The notes beneath the pieces are model-generated. The model was not told the DNA's origin and did no database searches. It worked only from the letters and a program-made list of their open reading frames with translations. From Phalacrocorax aristotelis (taxonomy: Eukaryota > Chordata > Aves > Suliformes > Phalacrocoracidae), in the NCBI RefSeq assembly GCF_949628215.1, contig NC_134278.1, positions 44,225,191-44,289,190 on the forward strand: a stretch of DNA of 64,000 bases, in the 5' to 3' direction. Position 1 is the first letter of the stretch. Each line of letters starts with the position of its first letter. A program made the translations under genes and the position numbers. Positions 52,242 through 63,571 of the stretch are shown here, one piece after another.

Positions 52242-53826
52242 ATAACTAAAACCAGAATTAAGACCACCTGCTTCCCAAAAACAGGGGCGACATTGTGGCA
52301 AATTCCTTTTTCCTCAAGATATAATGTAAAGCTAAGCACATTTCCTCCTTTTTCCTTTTCTCAACGATGAATATTACAAAAACATTTTTGTTGTAACTGC
52401 AGTGCTATACTGACACATCAGTTTTTACATTCACAAAGCAGCAAAGTTATGTTACACTAATGGTCCTCTGAATCGCATTCTATCATGTCTTCATTCTGAA
52501 TTTAACTACTTATTTCACAGGTTAGAGATGAGCTATGAAACTGCTTAAAAGGCCTGAAATTCTCTTTCTGCTTTCTGTGACTTTGAATTTTTTTTTTTAT
52601 TATTTGTTCGTATATTATATATATTTTAAGTAAATATTTAGGGGTGGGATTTTTATAAAATTTTTTGTGGAGCTAGATAGTAAAGATAACAAAAACCCAA
52701 ATAATTGAAAAATATGTGGAAAAAGAAAGCCAGACAAATTTTATAGTCATTGAAACAAACTGAAGAATTACCTTTCTACAGTAGGCAAATATATTCAGAA
52801 CACTTCTTTTTGGTAACTAACTTCCACTCCTTTTTCCTTGTGTGTCATAGTGCTCTTTATATGGTTACCTGTTTTTATTTTTAGAACACCTCTGAGTTCT
52901 GGGGCTACATTCGGGAGCAAAGGCTAGCAATAAGCAACCCCTAACTTTGCCAGGTTTCACAAGAACCATATGGAAGAGAAGTTCTGGAATGAGATTTATT
53001 AACTCTCTCAGAAAGGGACAACCAGAGGACAAAGGAGGCTATATGAACTCTTCACCCCTTTTTCCCCCTTGAAAAAACGGTACCTCACAAAGATGCAGCA
53101 TATCTCTACTTTTCCTAATTTTTAACATGGGGCTGTGGCATAAAAACATGATCAAATATTTAAGGACATCTTTTTACTCATTTTTCTTTATGTAGGAACT
53201 GTGTGATGCTGCTTATGGGAACAGAGGAGCTGAGAACCTTTATAGCTGCTTTTCTTCCTTAGCTATTTTACGAGTCCTCTGGAGAAGGCATGAATGTTCA
53301 TCCCCATGTAGCTATCAGGCATGAACTAGTTTCCTAACAGTATTAATGATTTCAGAATTAAAGTTCCCATCCCTTCCTTCTTCATTCCTCTAATCCTATA
53401 TCCTCCATATGTATATACACAAAAATATGAATGGACCAAAACTGCAGTATGTTATCCCTTACAGAGGACAGAATCAAAGGGTGATTTTGTCTGTCTTGTG
53501 AGTCTCAAGCTCGTGGCCTAGGATCTAAGTAAAAAGACTACTTAGGATGTATAGTGATTTATATCAAGTATGAGATATATTAAAATCCTGCTTTTAATTT
53601 ATATCAATTAGTTTTTAATGTGGAGAGGAGAAATATTGTTGCTTTGTCACGAATAGCATGCAATAACCCATATCCTCTCCACTCAGAGGAAATTTCTGAG
53701 GTTACAGCTCAGTGATATTGAAGTTCTATCACTTTTGAAGTCTGATGTCTGATTGCCTTAACAGGACATATGTAATTTAATACCTGATGTTATTTTCTCT
53801 CTTTCTCTTCCTCTCTTTTTTCTCAG
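52242..53826 (+). other. 3' end of the intron before the FUT9 coding exon
   Basis: Non-coding, AT-rich DNA between the solo LTR and the splice acceptor of the coding exon. No repeat or ORF that I recognise. Intron status follows from the splice site; the extent of the intron to the left is not visible. Confidence 0.6.
53793..53826 (+). promoter_or_regulatory. FUT9: FUT9 coding-exon splice acceptor
   Basis: An almost pure pyrimidine tract (TTTTCTCTCTTTCTCTTCCTCTC...TTTTTTCTCAG) ends in the AG at 53825-53826, eight bases upstream of the FUT9 ATG. Possible branch-point sequences lie around 53755-53785. An in-frame upstream ATG at 53787 falls inside the tract and is therefore intronic, which favours the ATG at 53835 as the start. 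Confidence 0.9.
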
Positions 53827-53834
53827 AACAAATT

Positions 53835-54914
53835 ATGACATCGACATCTAAAGGAATTTTCCGGCCATTTTTTATTATCTTCATTGTCCTTGGTTGTTTC
53901 ATGGCATTTATACTAATTTATATCAAACCAACAAATAGCTGGATCTCTGGTCCTATAGAATCAGCCAGTTCAGTTTTAAAAATGAAGAGCTTCTTTTCTT
54001 CCAAAACTGATAACCTTAATGAAACTACTATTTTGATCTGGGTTTGGCCATTTGGTCAGACGTTCGATCTAACATCCTGCCAAACAATGTTCAATATCCA
54101 CGGGTGCCATCTGACTATTGACCGCTCACTATATAACAGATCCCATGCTGTTCTCATTCATCACAGGGACATTAGCTGGGATCTGACTAATTTACCTCAG
54201 CAAGTCAGGCCACCATTCCAGAAGTGGATTTGGATGAACCTGGAGTCTCCAACTCATACTCCACAAAAGAGTGGTATTGAACACCTCTTTAACCTGACCC
54301 TGACTTATCGGCGTGATTCAGATATTCAGGTGCCTTATGGCTTCATGATGGTCGGTACAAGTTCCTTTACGTTTGAAGTGCCAAGTAAAGAAAACTTGGT
54401 CTGTTGGGTTGTAAGTAACTGGAACCCTGAGCACGCTCGAGTCAAGTATTACAATGAGCTTAGCAAATACATTGAAATCCATACCTACGGACAAGCCTTT
54501 GGAGACTACGTCAATGATAAAAACTTGATTCCAACTATCTCCACTTGCAAATTCTACCTTTCCTTTGAAAATTCAATCCACAAAGATTACATTACTGAGA
54601 AACTGTACAATGCTCTTCTGGCCGGATCGGTACCAGTTGTATTGGGCCCTTCCAGAGAAAACTATGAGAATTACATCCCAGCAGACTCTTTCATACACGT
54701 GGAAGATTTTCTCTCCCCCAGAGAGCTGGCAGAATATCTTCTGATGCTTGACAAAAATAACAAGATGTACCTTAGTTATTTCAACTGGAAGAAGGATTTC
54801 TCAGTGCATCTTCCTAGGTTCTGGGAATCACATGCATGTCTTGCTTGTGATCATGTGAAAAGACACCAGGAATACAAGTCCATTGGAAATTTAGAAAAAT
54901 GGTTTTGGAATTAA
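53835..54914 (+). CDS. FUT9: Alpha-1,3-fucosyltransferase 9 (FUT9), complete single-exon CDS
   Basis: A 359-residue Golgi type II glycosyltransferase (GT10) that transfers fucose from GDP-fucose to the GlcNAc of N-acetyllactosamine, making the Lewis x (CD15/SSEA-1) epitope; in vertebrates it is prominent in brain, kidney and stomach. Visible features: short cytoplasmic tail; one membrane anchor, about residues 11-30 (FFIIFIVLGCFMAFILIYI); stem; GT10 N-terminal domain with Glu137, the catalytic base reported for human FUT9; C-terminal donor domain with the alpha-1,3 motif FYLSFENSIHKDYITEKLY at 240-258. Sequons lie at N62, N101 and N153, and cysteines at 82/91, 190/238 and 335/338, matching the human layout. 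Length equals the mammalian protein. The start is 53835: it lies just after the splice acceptor and has A at -3. Variation from mammals is mainly in the anchor, stem and the 291-306 segment (FLSPRELAEYLLMLDK). No break or missing key residue. Confidence 0.98.
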   Translation: MTSTSKGIFRPFFIIFIVLGCFMAFILIYIKPTNSWISGPIESASSVLKMKSFFSSKTDNLNETTILIWVWPFGQTFDLTSCQTMFNIHGCHLTIDRSLYNRSHAVLIHHRDISWDLTNLPQQVRPPFQKWIWMNLESPTHTPQKSGIEHLFNLTLTYRRDSDIQVPYGFMMVGTSSFTFEVPSKENLVCWVVSNWNPEHARVKYYNELSKYIEIHTYGQAFGDYVNDKNLIPTISTCKFYLSFENSIHKDYITEKLYNALLAGSVPVVLGPSRENYENYIPADSFIHVEDFLSPRELAEYLLMLDKNNKMYLSYFNWKKDFSVHLPRFWESHACLACDHVKRHQEYKSIGNLEKWFWN

Positions 54915-54917
54915 TTT

Positions 54918-54931
54918 GGGGGGGGGGGGGG
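54918..54931 (+). repeat. G14 homopolymer just after the FUT9 stop codon
   Basis: Fourteen consecutive G residues begin four bases after the TAA (ends at 54914). In the mRNA this would lie at the very start of the 3' UTR. Such a run is prone to slippage and to sequencing or assembly length error. Confidence 0.85.
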
Positions 54932-55615
54932 CACTTTTCTGAAGAAGCTGGAAGAAACTTCAGTCCAAGTGGAGAGGAAAGGAAAAGAGAAGAAAAAAAA
55001 GAATTAAAAGAGGACCTTACATCATGGTTTACCAGCTATCTTCCCTTGGCCAACCTATTTATATTTTGTAAGAGATTTTAAAAGATCAGCAGCAGCAGTC
55101 ATCAATACTCAGTTTTAAATTATAATGTACAAACTGATTACGTGCACTGAAGAATAATTGTTTACTATAATTTTTAAACAAGGTTTTCCACATTTTCTGT
55201 GAAATATGTCCCAGTCTTACACTTAAAGTAGTCACTTTTAACACTACTTTTTTATTTTTAACATTACATTTCCTGTTTAATCTATTTGGAAAAAATGAGG
55301 ACACAACTTTTAAATGCCAGAGGGAACTTTAAGAACATAATTTGCTGTTCCAATCTGAAATGTGTGTATTACTTCAAAAGACAGTAAAGTTTTTTTTATG
55401 GTTCATCTTACATTTTAAGAGCACAGTAAAGTTCAATACCTACCATTATTCCAGTGTGATCAATTGCACCCCTTTTTAAGGGCGATGAACTTAGAAATAT
55501 AGTTTTTAAAAGGTATTACAATAGTAGGCAGTCTTTGTTTCTAAAAATAAGATGTTTCCTAACAAATAGCTTCATTAAGTTGCTTTAGGAATATTTCTGT
55601 TCTTACCCTCCGAAG

Positions 55616-55621
55616 AATAAA
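55616..55621 (+). other. FUT9: Candidate proximal poly(A) signal
   Basis: AATAAA in CGAAGAATAAAGAAGTC, about 700 bp after the FUT9 stop codon. The downstream GU-richness is weak, so usage is uncertain. Confidence 0.3.
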
Positions 55622-56492
55622 GAAGTCAGATATAGAGAAGACTAACAACCTTAGTGACCAAAGCCCAGAGTCATCCAATTTTTAAGCGTGTTTAAATGCA
55701 GCATGTCCTTAAAGTCTCATTGTGTCTCAAGTATTGTCGACCTGAACCAGGGCTGTAAGTGGTGTTATACTGATACAGAGACAAACAGATTTTAACATAA
55801 GCATTTGATTACGTCAGCCTCATGCACTGAATGCAGCTGGTAATAATGAATTTTTAGAACTAGCTTGTTGAAAAATATTAGCAATTCTCTCATTTAATTT
55901 CTTGAATGACTGTGAATTTGTCCCAATTCTGTAAAGATCTGTTGAACTTCAATTGTAGCTGGGCAACTTGCTGTTATGACTCATGAATGCGGGAAAAAAA
56001 TCACCAAACAGTATATTTTCTGAAAGAAATATGCTGAAATTCATTAAGTTATCAGGCTGATGTATTCAACCATTCAACTCATTAAGCTAATGAATTGGGA
56101 GTTTTGAAAATATTTTATGTGACAGTTATAAACAAATTCACTCTTAAGAGCAGCAGTTCCTATAAAAATTTGAATATATAAATAGGTTCTTAAATATTAA
56201 ATTTGCTCTGATAGCAAATACAAAAATGTGATGATTGTCTTGATTGTTTTAAATGTCTGCTTTTAACATATGTAATTTGATTTTATTACTTTTTTCTTTT
56301 GGCTAAGACTTAATTATCTGATTGCTGTATATATTTGTATGTACAAGGTTGGTTTAAAGACATAAATGTATGGATATGTTTTGGTATCAAGTGAAAGCAA
56401 ATCAGCTTGGTTTTTCAGGTCAAAATGTTACAAATCATACCTTCTATTGAAAAAAAATCTAACTGGAAAAACTTCAGCTTATGTGATATAGA

Positions 56493-56541
56493 GGGCCCTG
56501 ATCAAGCAAAGTAGTTTATCAAGTGCTTTAAGATCAAACTT
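56493..56541. repeat. Fossil repeat, GGGCCCTGATCAAGCAAAG type
   Basis: GGGCCCTGATCAAGCAAAGT, then TATCAAGTGCTTTAAGAT resembles the end of the same ancient reptile/bird repeat as at 16470 and 58494 (GGCCCTGATCC-AGCAAAG-CACTTAAG wording). Strongly diverged. Confidence 0.4.
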
Positions 56542-58493
56542 GCAGACAACAACGTTGCTGAAGTGAGGAAATAAGGGATAAACAATGATAAACATTTAGC
56601 AAAAGATAAGGTGATTTGTCAGTTGTTTTTTTTACCCCAGGCTGGAATAGAAACACAGAAGTCTGTAAAAGTAATGTAGTTAAATTTCTGAAACAGGAAA
56701 CTCCATGGAAATATTGTAGAAACACTTGTGCTCTCCCTATGGCTTCAGAAGCTGTATTCTCATCTAGATATTTATTTATACTATTTATTGCTGTCTTTAA
56801 AAGCTAGTTTGCAATATACTGTGAACCTCCTAAACTCACCAGCATTCCAGTATGAAACAAGATGAGCTTACCTTGCAAATTAATGCAATATAATGAAACC
56901 CAGTCTTCTAAAAACAAAGTGCTGACATGGATATAATGTGAGTACTATTTTTATCATTTTGAAGGCTAGTGGCTACTGCCTTTTGTTTTCAGGAGAGCTG
57001 TGAAATTCTCAGTCACTGAATATGCCACTGCTTTGGCTGGATAACCTGATTCCCTTGATGCTGGAATTTGGAAGTTCTTTGCATTGATCTCAGTGGAAGT
57101 ACATTCACTCCTTGGTGAAAGTGCACAGTCCCATATTTCATTCCTCATTTCAGATAGTGGGAGTTGTGTTGTGTGTTACAAGGCCTTATGTCAAATCAGA
57201 CTGGTTTCTTGGCATCAAGACTTAGCCAATAAATTCTTACGTTAATAACAAGTAAGCACAATAACAAGATATATGACTTATTACTACAAATACCGATCAG
57301 TGTATACACAGGACAGTTTTGAAATATATGCTAAGTTTTAAGCCTGTTAGTAAGGTCGTTACCTCAGTGAGCACTGGATCCAGCCAGCATGGCTACTCTT
57401 AGGCTGAATTTTAAGAACTGTGAAAGTCTTTTGATGGAACTGGAAAGGAAGTTATTCCCTTTACAGAAATGCCACACAGGTGTATACTTTGCATTCAGTT
57501 GTACAAGAAAAGAGAAATGAAGGATAAGAAATCATACTAAATCTCACTATTTTCTCAAAAAAGTTATTTCAGGCATTCGGTTTATTTTATTTGCCAGCCC
57601 ACAATAATCTTGCATATGCACTTGCCACAAGTTAACTCGGCAGTCACTGAAGACAGAGAGTAATCATTATTCTTTCTTTTTCAATGGCTTCTTCTGGGTG
57701 TTTTTATGTTCTGTCATGCACTGAGCTATCAACATTACTGCATTTCTCAGTGTGGAAAATAAGACCCAAAACAGATAAAATACTAACTGCACATGCATTG
57801 CTACCCCACTGAATGTGAGCAGACGTCAGACAAAACTGGCAGCAGATCCTTCTAAAGCAGAGTTTTCCTTTCATTTTGCAGACACTTAATGACCACAGCA
57901 GCTCTTGCCCAGTATGAGGCATTCCTTAGTGAATCCTGGTTGCCAGTTTCTTTGAATACCTCTTGCCTTCTGAGACAGCTGTACTCAAAATGAACAAGCA
58001 GCCTGAGCGAGGCCTGCAGAATGCGCAAGACACATCCAGCAACATATTTGTCTTTTAAGACACAGATCAAATAAAATGGAAGTTGGACTGAGAGAGCATG
58101 AATGTGGGGATTTGTAGAGTTCATGCAGGCTCAGGAAAATATGAGAAATTGGCACTACTGGGCATGGTAAACAGCTACTTACTGTTTCTAGCTACCCGTG
58201 TTTGTTTCTCAAATTGAGCTTTTAAAAAAAAACATAGCATATAATATTTTCCCATCTCTAATTAAGAAAGCTTCAGTTAAATAACTAATAACTGTTGCTG
58301 ATTATTCAAGAATGGGACTCCTGTTGGCCTTGTATTATCTCTTTTACTAGACCAAAAATAACATCTACGGGAAGAGTGAAATCTGTCAGTAAGCTAATCA
58401 AATTTCTTATCTGACTTCAAGAACCCTTATTTTCTTTTCTTTTTTGATTTTGAAGTAAACCTTCACATCTTCATGCAACAATACTTTCTGGAC

Positions 58494-58585
58494 TTGATTC
58501 AATAAAGATCTTAAGCACGTGGATATGATCATGAGACTCAAGCACATGCTTAAATTCAAGAGCATCTTAAATGCTTTAATGCACT
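58494..58585. repeat. Fossil palindromic repeat with TTAAGCACGTG arms
   Basis: GATTCAATAAAGATCTTAAG, then CACGTGGATATGATC...AGCACATGCTTAAATTCAAG. The arm 58511-58521 (TTAAGCACGTG) and 58543-58553 (CACATGCTTAA) are inverted complements at 10 of 11 positions. This arrangement fits an old non-autonomous, foldback-type element known to me from bird and turtle sequence; the family name is not certain. Confidence 0.5.
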
Positions 58586-61500
58586 GGGTCTTCAAACAGC
58601 ATGTTTTTATTGCCTTTGGGAATTGTGCCAGAGAGCACAGTCTATAATCAACAGAGCCCAGTGTGGCCTCTTTTGCATCATGTGTGTCCATCCTGTGCGT
58701 AGACTGGCTACTCCACACTGAAAACTATTTGGACTAATTCTGGCTTAGTGTCTATCAAATATACCTTGGCCCTACTCTTCTGCTTCATCATACTATATGT
58801 GCCACCATCACCTCATGCCGTCCGCTCAGCATGGCACTCCGCCTTACAGCCTGCCTGTGCTGTGCAGGACAAGAGAACCTGTGTGTGGTATAAAGAGTTG
58901 AGAGGAGCTGAGGCTTGTTGAGATACTGTTTTGAGGACTTTCCTAGGAAGAAAGCATAAAACTTGGTCATGTGTGCATCCTTTTAATCTGGACTGAGTGT
59001 GCCCTAGAGAGGGTCAGTCTCAGCCATACATGAATTTCCTTTTGGAGGGAAACATTTGGTTTAGTCTAGATGAGATGCTGTGAGTGATCAGCTGTGTGTC
59101 CAAAGAGGGAACAAGAGGTATGCCTGTGCAGGCTAACAAGGATGTTTCTGACCTATTTAAACCTAACAGTGAAAGTCAATCAAAAGTTAATCAAATACTC
59201 AAGTATTTCCTTGGTCAAAACTAGTATTGACTAGTAATGAGAAGAGAGTCTAAGGAAAGTATTTGTTTATCTACCAGCTGGTTGGCTTTTTCATCAACAT
59301 TGACTGACAGTTCTGTTTTGTTTGTTTGTTTTTAATATAAGTGATTTTTAAATGTTAGAAATCAATCAGTATGATTCATACAAGATAGTTATTTCAGCTT
59401 CATCTTTCACTCCTTGATCAGGTAAATCTTCCACCAGAGTCAGCAGGTAATTTGGGAGATTCCCAAGCTAGTAATAAAGGACTGAGCCAAGGCTGGAATG
59501 GCTGGGCTAAAAACCAACCTTCTTATTCATGGATGTTTCCCTCCTAATATTTGAATCGCTAGTTCTAGTGCTATAGCCAATTCTACCTTCAGAGAATCAG
59601 TGTAAAATTCATACTGGTTAGCTACGTTCATAAAAGATACTGAAATGCCAGGAAATTGATTAAATAAACCGTGCAGTAGTAATTTTAATTCATGGCACAA
59701 ATGCCACAGAGTGATACAGATGATAAAACCGTAAACTCATGAGAAATAATTAGGCCTAGAGACATCACCCTGCAGTTTTCATATTGGAAAAAGTCACTTC
59801 ATTACTCTATTGGAAAGGTAATTAATTGGGAATCTTTAACGTTGCCATATTCTCTACGCACTTAACTGAAACCAACAGTCTCTGTGCAGTGAATAGTTCA
59901 AAGATTTGCTCATGTGGCAGAGAGCCTTTCACCTCCAGATTAATAGCCTGAATTATGAGTAGGTTGGTACGGAGTGCTGTCTGGCAACCTCTAGTAGATG
60001 ACTCAGTGATCTCAGTCAGGTTTATTATTCCTGCTTTCAGCCAAGGAGGCAAAGAACTGACCTGAGACTCTTCTGGCATCTTCTGTGTGTTTCTCAGCAT
60101 GCTCATGGGGTGGCTTAGGACGCTGTCACTCCTGCAGTCTGTACCATACCTGTTTATGATTACGCAGAAGACTGTGCTGTTCCAAGTAATGAGTATTGAC
60201 ATTTTTTTGAGGTATGGTACCAGTCTGTACAAACGAGAAAGTCATACATGGGGGAACCCTTTGTTAAAATTCCTAAGGAAATAATTAGTAGGAAAATCAT
60301 TTAATCATTGCAAATTGGCAGCAAAAGCAATGGTTTGTTATTCTTCATAGGAATTAGTCCAGTGCAAAACAGGCTCTGATGAAACTTTATCCTCCTGACT
60401 TGATACAGCCTGTTTGGGTCCAGATACAGAAGTATGCATGATAGCAAAATTTGAAAGATATATGGTAAACCAACACTTACATATATGTAAAGCTGGGATA
60501 AATTTCCTGTAGAGCCTTGAATCTGTAACTAAACACTTTACCAGTCACCAGAGGAAAAATGTTCCCATCAGTCCTTTTCTTTATAACATGATGAGAAAAG
60601 CCAGTCTGATATATGCTGACTGGCAAATAAATTAACTGCGAGATCTACATTTTCCTTTGCTGTTTTCTTTTGTAACACACGTGTTATAAGAGATGAGATT
60701 AAAAAGTTTGGAAAGTTAACTCCCTTGGTGCAATTTAATGTTTTAAAGATTCAGTGGATATACTGAAGAGAAGAAAGTGAGAAGCTTTTCCATCTATACA
60801 AAATCCTAATGTGCCAAACTATTTCCACGGAATGAAAAAAACAGTTAAATACACTGACTTTTTATTAGGATTTGCAAAATGTTCTATTAACGCACTGTAA
60901 TTTTGCACTATTTTGTAAGAAAAGAGAAAAGGAAAAAGAAAAAAGGAACTGAAAAAGAAATAGAAAAAATCTAAAAATAGATGCCAAATGTATAGTTTGT
61001 AAAATACTATTTTTCTTATATAAGGTGTCATCACATTGTGAATCTGTGTTATTGTAAACTGTGAAAAATGTGATGTACTGTTGTGACACAGCCTACCAAG
61101 GGCCATTTCTAGCACACAAATTAGTCACCTGGACTTGTTTATATGAAACATATTCATAAATCTGAGATCACTTTTATACTTATTTTTTGTAGACTATTTT
61201 TCCACATTTACAACACAACTGTTATTTTATACCAAACATTAATTTTGCTTTAAAATATTGTTTGAATAGGTGGGTGGGTGTCTTAAATGTGCCAGAGATT
61301 CAAAACTGTAACAAAGATAATTCAGAAACTATTCTTTGCCAAACTGTAATGCTACTGAAATCGAAGATGTTTTCTTGAACAAGCAGGCACACTGTCAATA
61401 AATGACAGTTTCTATTCCATGATAATGATGATAATGTTACATTTGCTAGGATAAATGCCTGGTAGTTATGAGCTGCATTTACCCTTCTGTCTTTCTGTAT

Positions 61501-61965
61501 GTTGGGGAAACGAAACTGGGTGCCATAGCTGAATGTCATAGATATTCAGCCACTCACACAATGTGCCATAGACTTGACCTCTGAAATATATTGATGAGAA
61601 TTAGGAGAAAAACCCTTAAGCTGCTTGTCCTGATTCAAACCCACTTTCTGTGGTGGGTCACCTGAAAATGGGAGAGTTGGCGCACGCAGGGCTGGTACGA
61701 TCTCAGTAATGATAGTAAGTTCTGTATGTAGAAACATGGGACCACATTTACTCTCTTGGTGCGAGATCAGGACCAAAGTCCCTTTCTTGTGTATTTCAGC
61801 TTACACACAGAGCATTGGGTGGGATCTGATATGAACTTTTGCTTCATGTTCTCAGCTACTGATATTCCTTGTACTGACAACTTAATCTTTTATGTGTTTT
61901 ATATAGTATATATAATATGCATAAATTCATGTGTAAGAAATAGTAACCATGGAAAATTGAATTTT

Positions 61966-61971
61966 AATAAA
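61966..61971 (+). other. FUT9: Candidate distal poly(A) signal
   Basis: AATAAA in GAATTTTAATAAAATTAATG, about 7 kb after the FUT9 stop codon, in AT-rich sequence. One of several possible ends of the transcript. Confidence 0.25.
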
Positions 61972-62347
61972 ATTAATGAAAACCATTCTTACCTGCAGGC
62001 ACATTTTAAGATGCCATGTTAAAGCGAGATCTTGTAAAAAGCTGTATTTTTTATTTATTAGTAATTGTATATTTTGCCCCATGATCTAGACATTTTCTAA
62101 CAGGGATTCTACCAAACTGTTTCTTTGTTCCCTTTGAACAATGTCATCACCCTGAGATGCATCTAAAAAGTGTAGAGGTTCAACAACTGATGTTTTTCAG
62201 TATTTTTTTAATTTGATGTTGTTGTTAAACTTTCTTCTGATTACCTATAGCTATGTTCAGAGTTTTCAACACAATTTGACTGCTGTCAGAAGATACATAC
62301 TGTATGAAACTACAGGTAATTGTAACCATTTCAAGGACTTTCATCAT

Positions 62348-62433
62348 TTATGTGAAATTAATACTTGAGAACTCTGATTCCAAGACGGTTATGTGAAATT
62401 AATACTTGAGAACTCTGATTCCAAGACGGTTAT
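62348..62433. repeat. 41-bp perfect tandem duplication
   Basis: A 41-bp unit beginning TTATGTGAAATTAATACTTG and ending CCAAGACGG occurs at 62348-62388 and again, identically, at 62389-62429, followed by the first four bases of a third unit. Perfect identity implies a recent duplication, a length polymorphism, or an assembly artefact. Confidence 0.95.
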
Positions 62434-62552
62434 CAAGCAGCTCACTGACTCTTATTTATTGAGCACTGGAATTCTCCCCAAAGGATAAACACTGAATTAT
62501 GTAAATAGTGCTCTATATAAGCCTAACAAATTATTGTAATAGATATATTTAA

Positions 62553-62558
62553 AATAAA
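62553..62558 (+). other. FUT9: Candidate distal poly(A) signal
   Basis: AATAAA in ATTTAAAATAAAAAGAG, followed within about 50 bp by T/GT-rich sequence (AGTCTTTGATCATTATTTTGTAGG). It has the best downstream context of the hexamers here and is my preferred distal end for the FUT9 transcript, by inference. Confidence 0.35.
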
Positions 62559-63169
62559 AAGAGAACATTCTAAGTGTACTATAGTCTTTGATCATTATTT
62601 TGTAGGTCTAATGTCATTCTTTTTCTTCTTGCAGTAGTTCTTCTCAAGAGCCTGATCTAAAGATTGTTGCTAGTCATTCCCATGACTTCTGGCTGAGTTC
62701 TCACAAACAGAACTTTAGTTCTTCTTAAGCTGTTACACATGGAATTCTTGTAAGTGTTCAGGGTCAAACTGAATTCTTATGGACTGTTGCATGAATTTGC
62801 TGTGTACAGCAAGCAACACAGCTGAATCAGTATGGTACTACAGCTGAGGTTACTTTGCCTTGCTTTTAGCAACATGGTGATGCAGCACTTGGAGCAATCG
62901 TTTGATTTTTCTGAATTTACAAGATATTTGATACTGGAAAATGGGTTTTATTAGGTCTATACAATCTTACAAAAAAAATATATCTTTAAAAGTTCTCAGA
63001 GGAATACAATAGTAATTTACATGCTCATATTTCATTGCTTTAACCACTGTACAAATAATCTACATTTGCAGACCTTAACTGTATCTAAAATAGTAAATGG
63101 TTAACACAGTGGTGTCAGTTTTATTTTTAAATATATATATGCAAAAAAAAATGAAACAGCTGCCACTGA

Positions 63170-63175
63170 AATAAA
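63170..63175 (+). other. Further AATAAA hexamer
   Basis: AATAAA in CACTGAAATAAAGGTAATAAATAATG, two hexamers in close succession about 600 bp beyond the 62553 signal. It could be an alternative transcript end; no further support. Confidence 0.25.
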
Positions 63176-63450
63176 GGTAATAAATAATGCAGTACTCCCA
63201 GTAAAACAGAGCATTTGGTCCCAGTGATTGCAAAGATTATCCAAGACAGAATATTATGTCTGGCTACAGTGCAGCTTCAGGAATGGGTTGGGGTCTTCAA
63301 AAATCCTTTTCCTTTCTATCAGACAGGCAAATTTGCTTTTCTCCTGAGCTAATAAAACTTTGCTAATTTGGATATATTCTTTATAAGTTTATTTGATTTA
63401 TGCCATTTACTCAAACCAAACTTACAATTGTCTTGAACTCATCCTTGACA

Positions 63451-63571
63451 ATCATAGAATCATAGAGTGGTTTGGGTTGGAAGGGATTATCTAGATCCAA
63501 GCCCCCTGCCATGGGCAGGGACACCTTCCACTAGACCAGGTTGCTCAAAGCCCCGTCCAACCTGGCCTTGA
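63451..63571 (-). mobile_element. CR1 LINE 3' tip, antisense
   Basis: On the + strand it reads ATCATAGAATCATAGAGTGG (the tail), TTTGGGTTGGAAGGGATTAT, CCCCCTGCCATGGGCAGGGA, ACTAGACCAGGTTGCTCAAA, then CCGTCCAACCTGGCCTTG. This is the standard CR1 3' UTR with its tail, on the minus strand and truncated after about 120 bp. Confidence 0.95.

Larger units (their letters stand above)
54915..62558 (+). other. FUT9: Probable FUT9 3' UTR and downstream flank
   Basis: AT-rich sequence following the stop codon, with no intact gene. Mammalian FUT9 transcripts are known for long 3' UTRs in the terminal exon, so much of this is likely transcribed, but the end is not determinable here. AATAAA hexamers at 55616, 61966 and 62553 are the plausible polyadenylation signals. 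The region contains a G14 run, two fossil repeats, an 11-bp inverted repeat (60141-60151/60210-60220) and a 41-bp tandem duplication. The minus-strand frame at 59822-60232 (136 codons) has no recognisable domain. Confidence 0.4.

Noticed and set aside
53787-53834. Upstream in-frame ATG extending FUT9 by 16 residues
   Set aside because: It lies within the pyrimidine tract before the splice acceptor AG (53825-53826), so it is intronic. The 359-residue form starting at 53835 matches the known family length.
59822-60232. 136-codon minus-strand frame within the FUT9 3' region
   Set aside because: No domain that I recognise and no antisense transcript signals. Without a protein match it is not supported as a gene.
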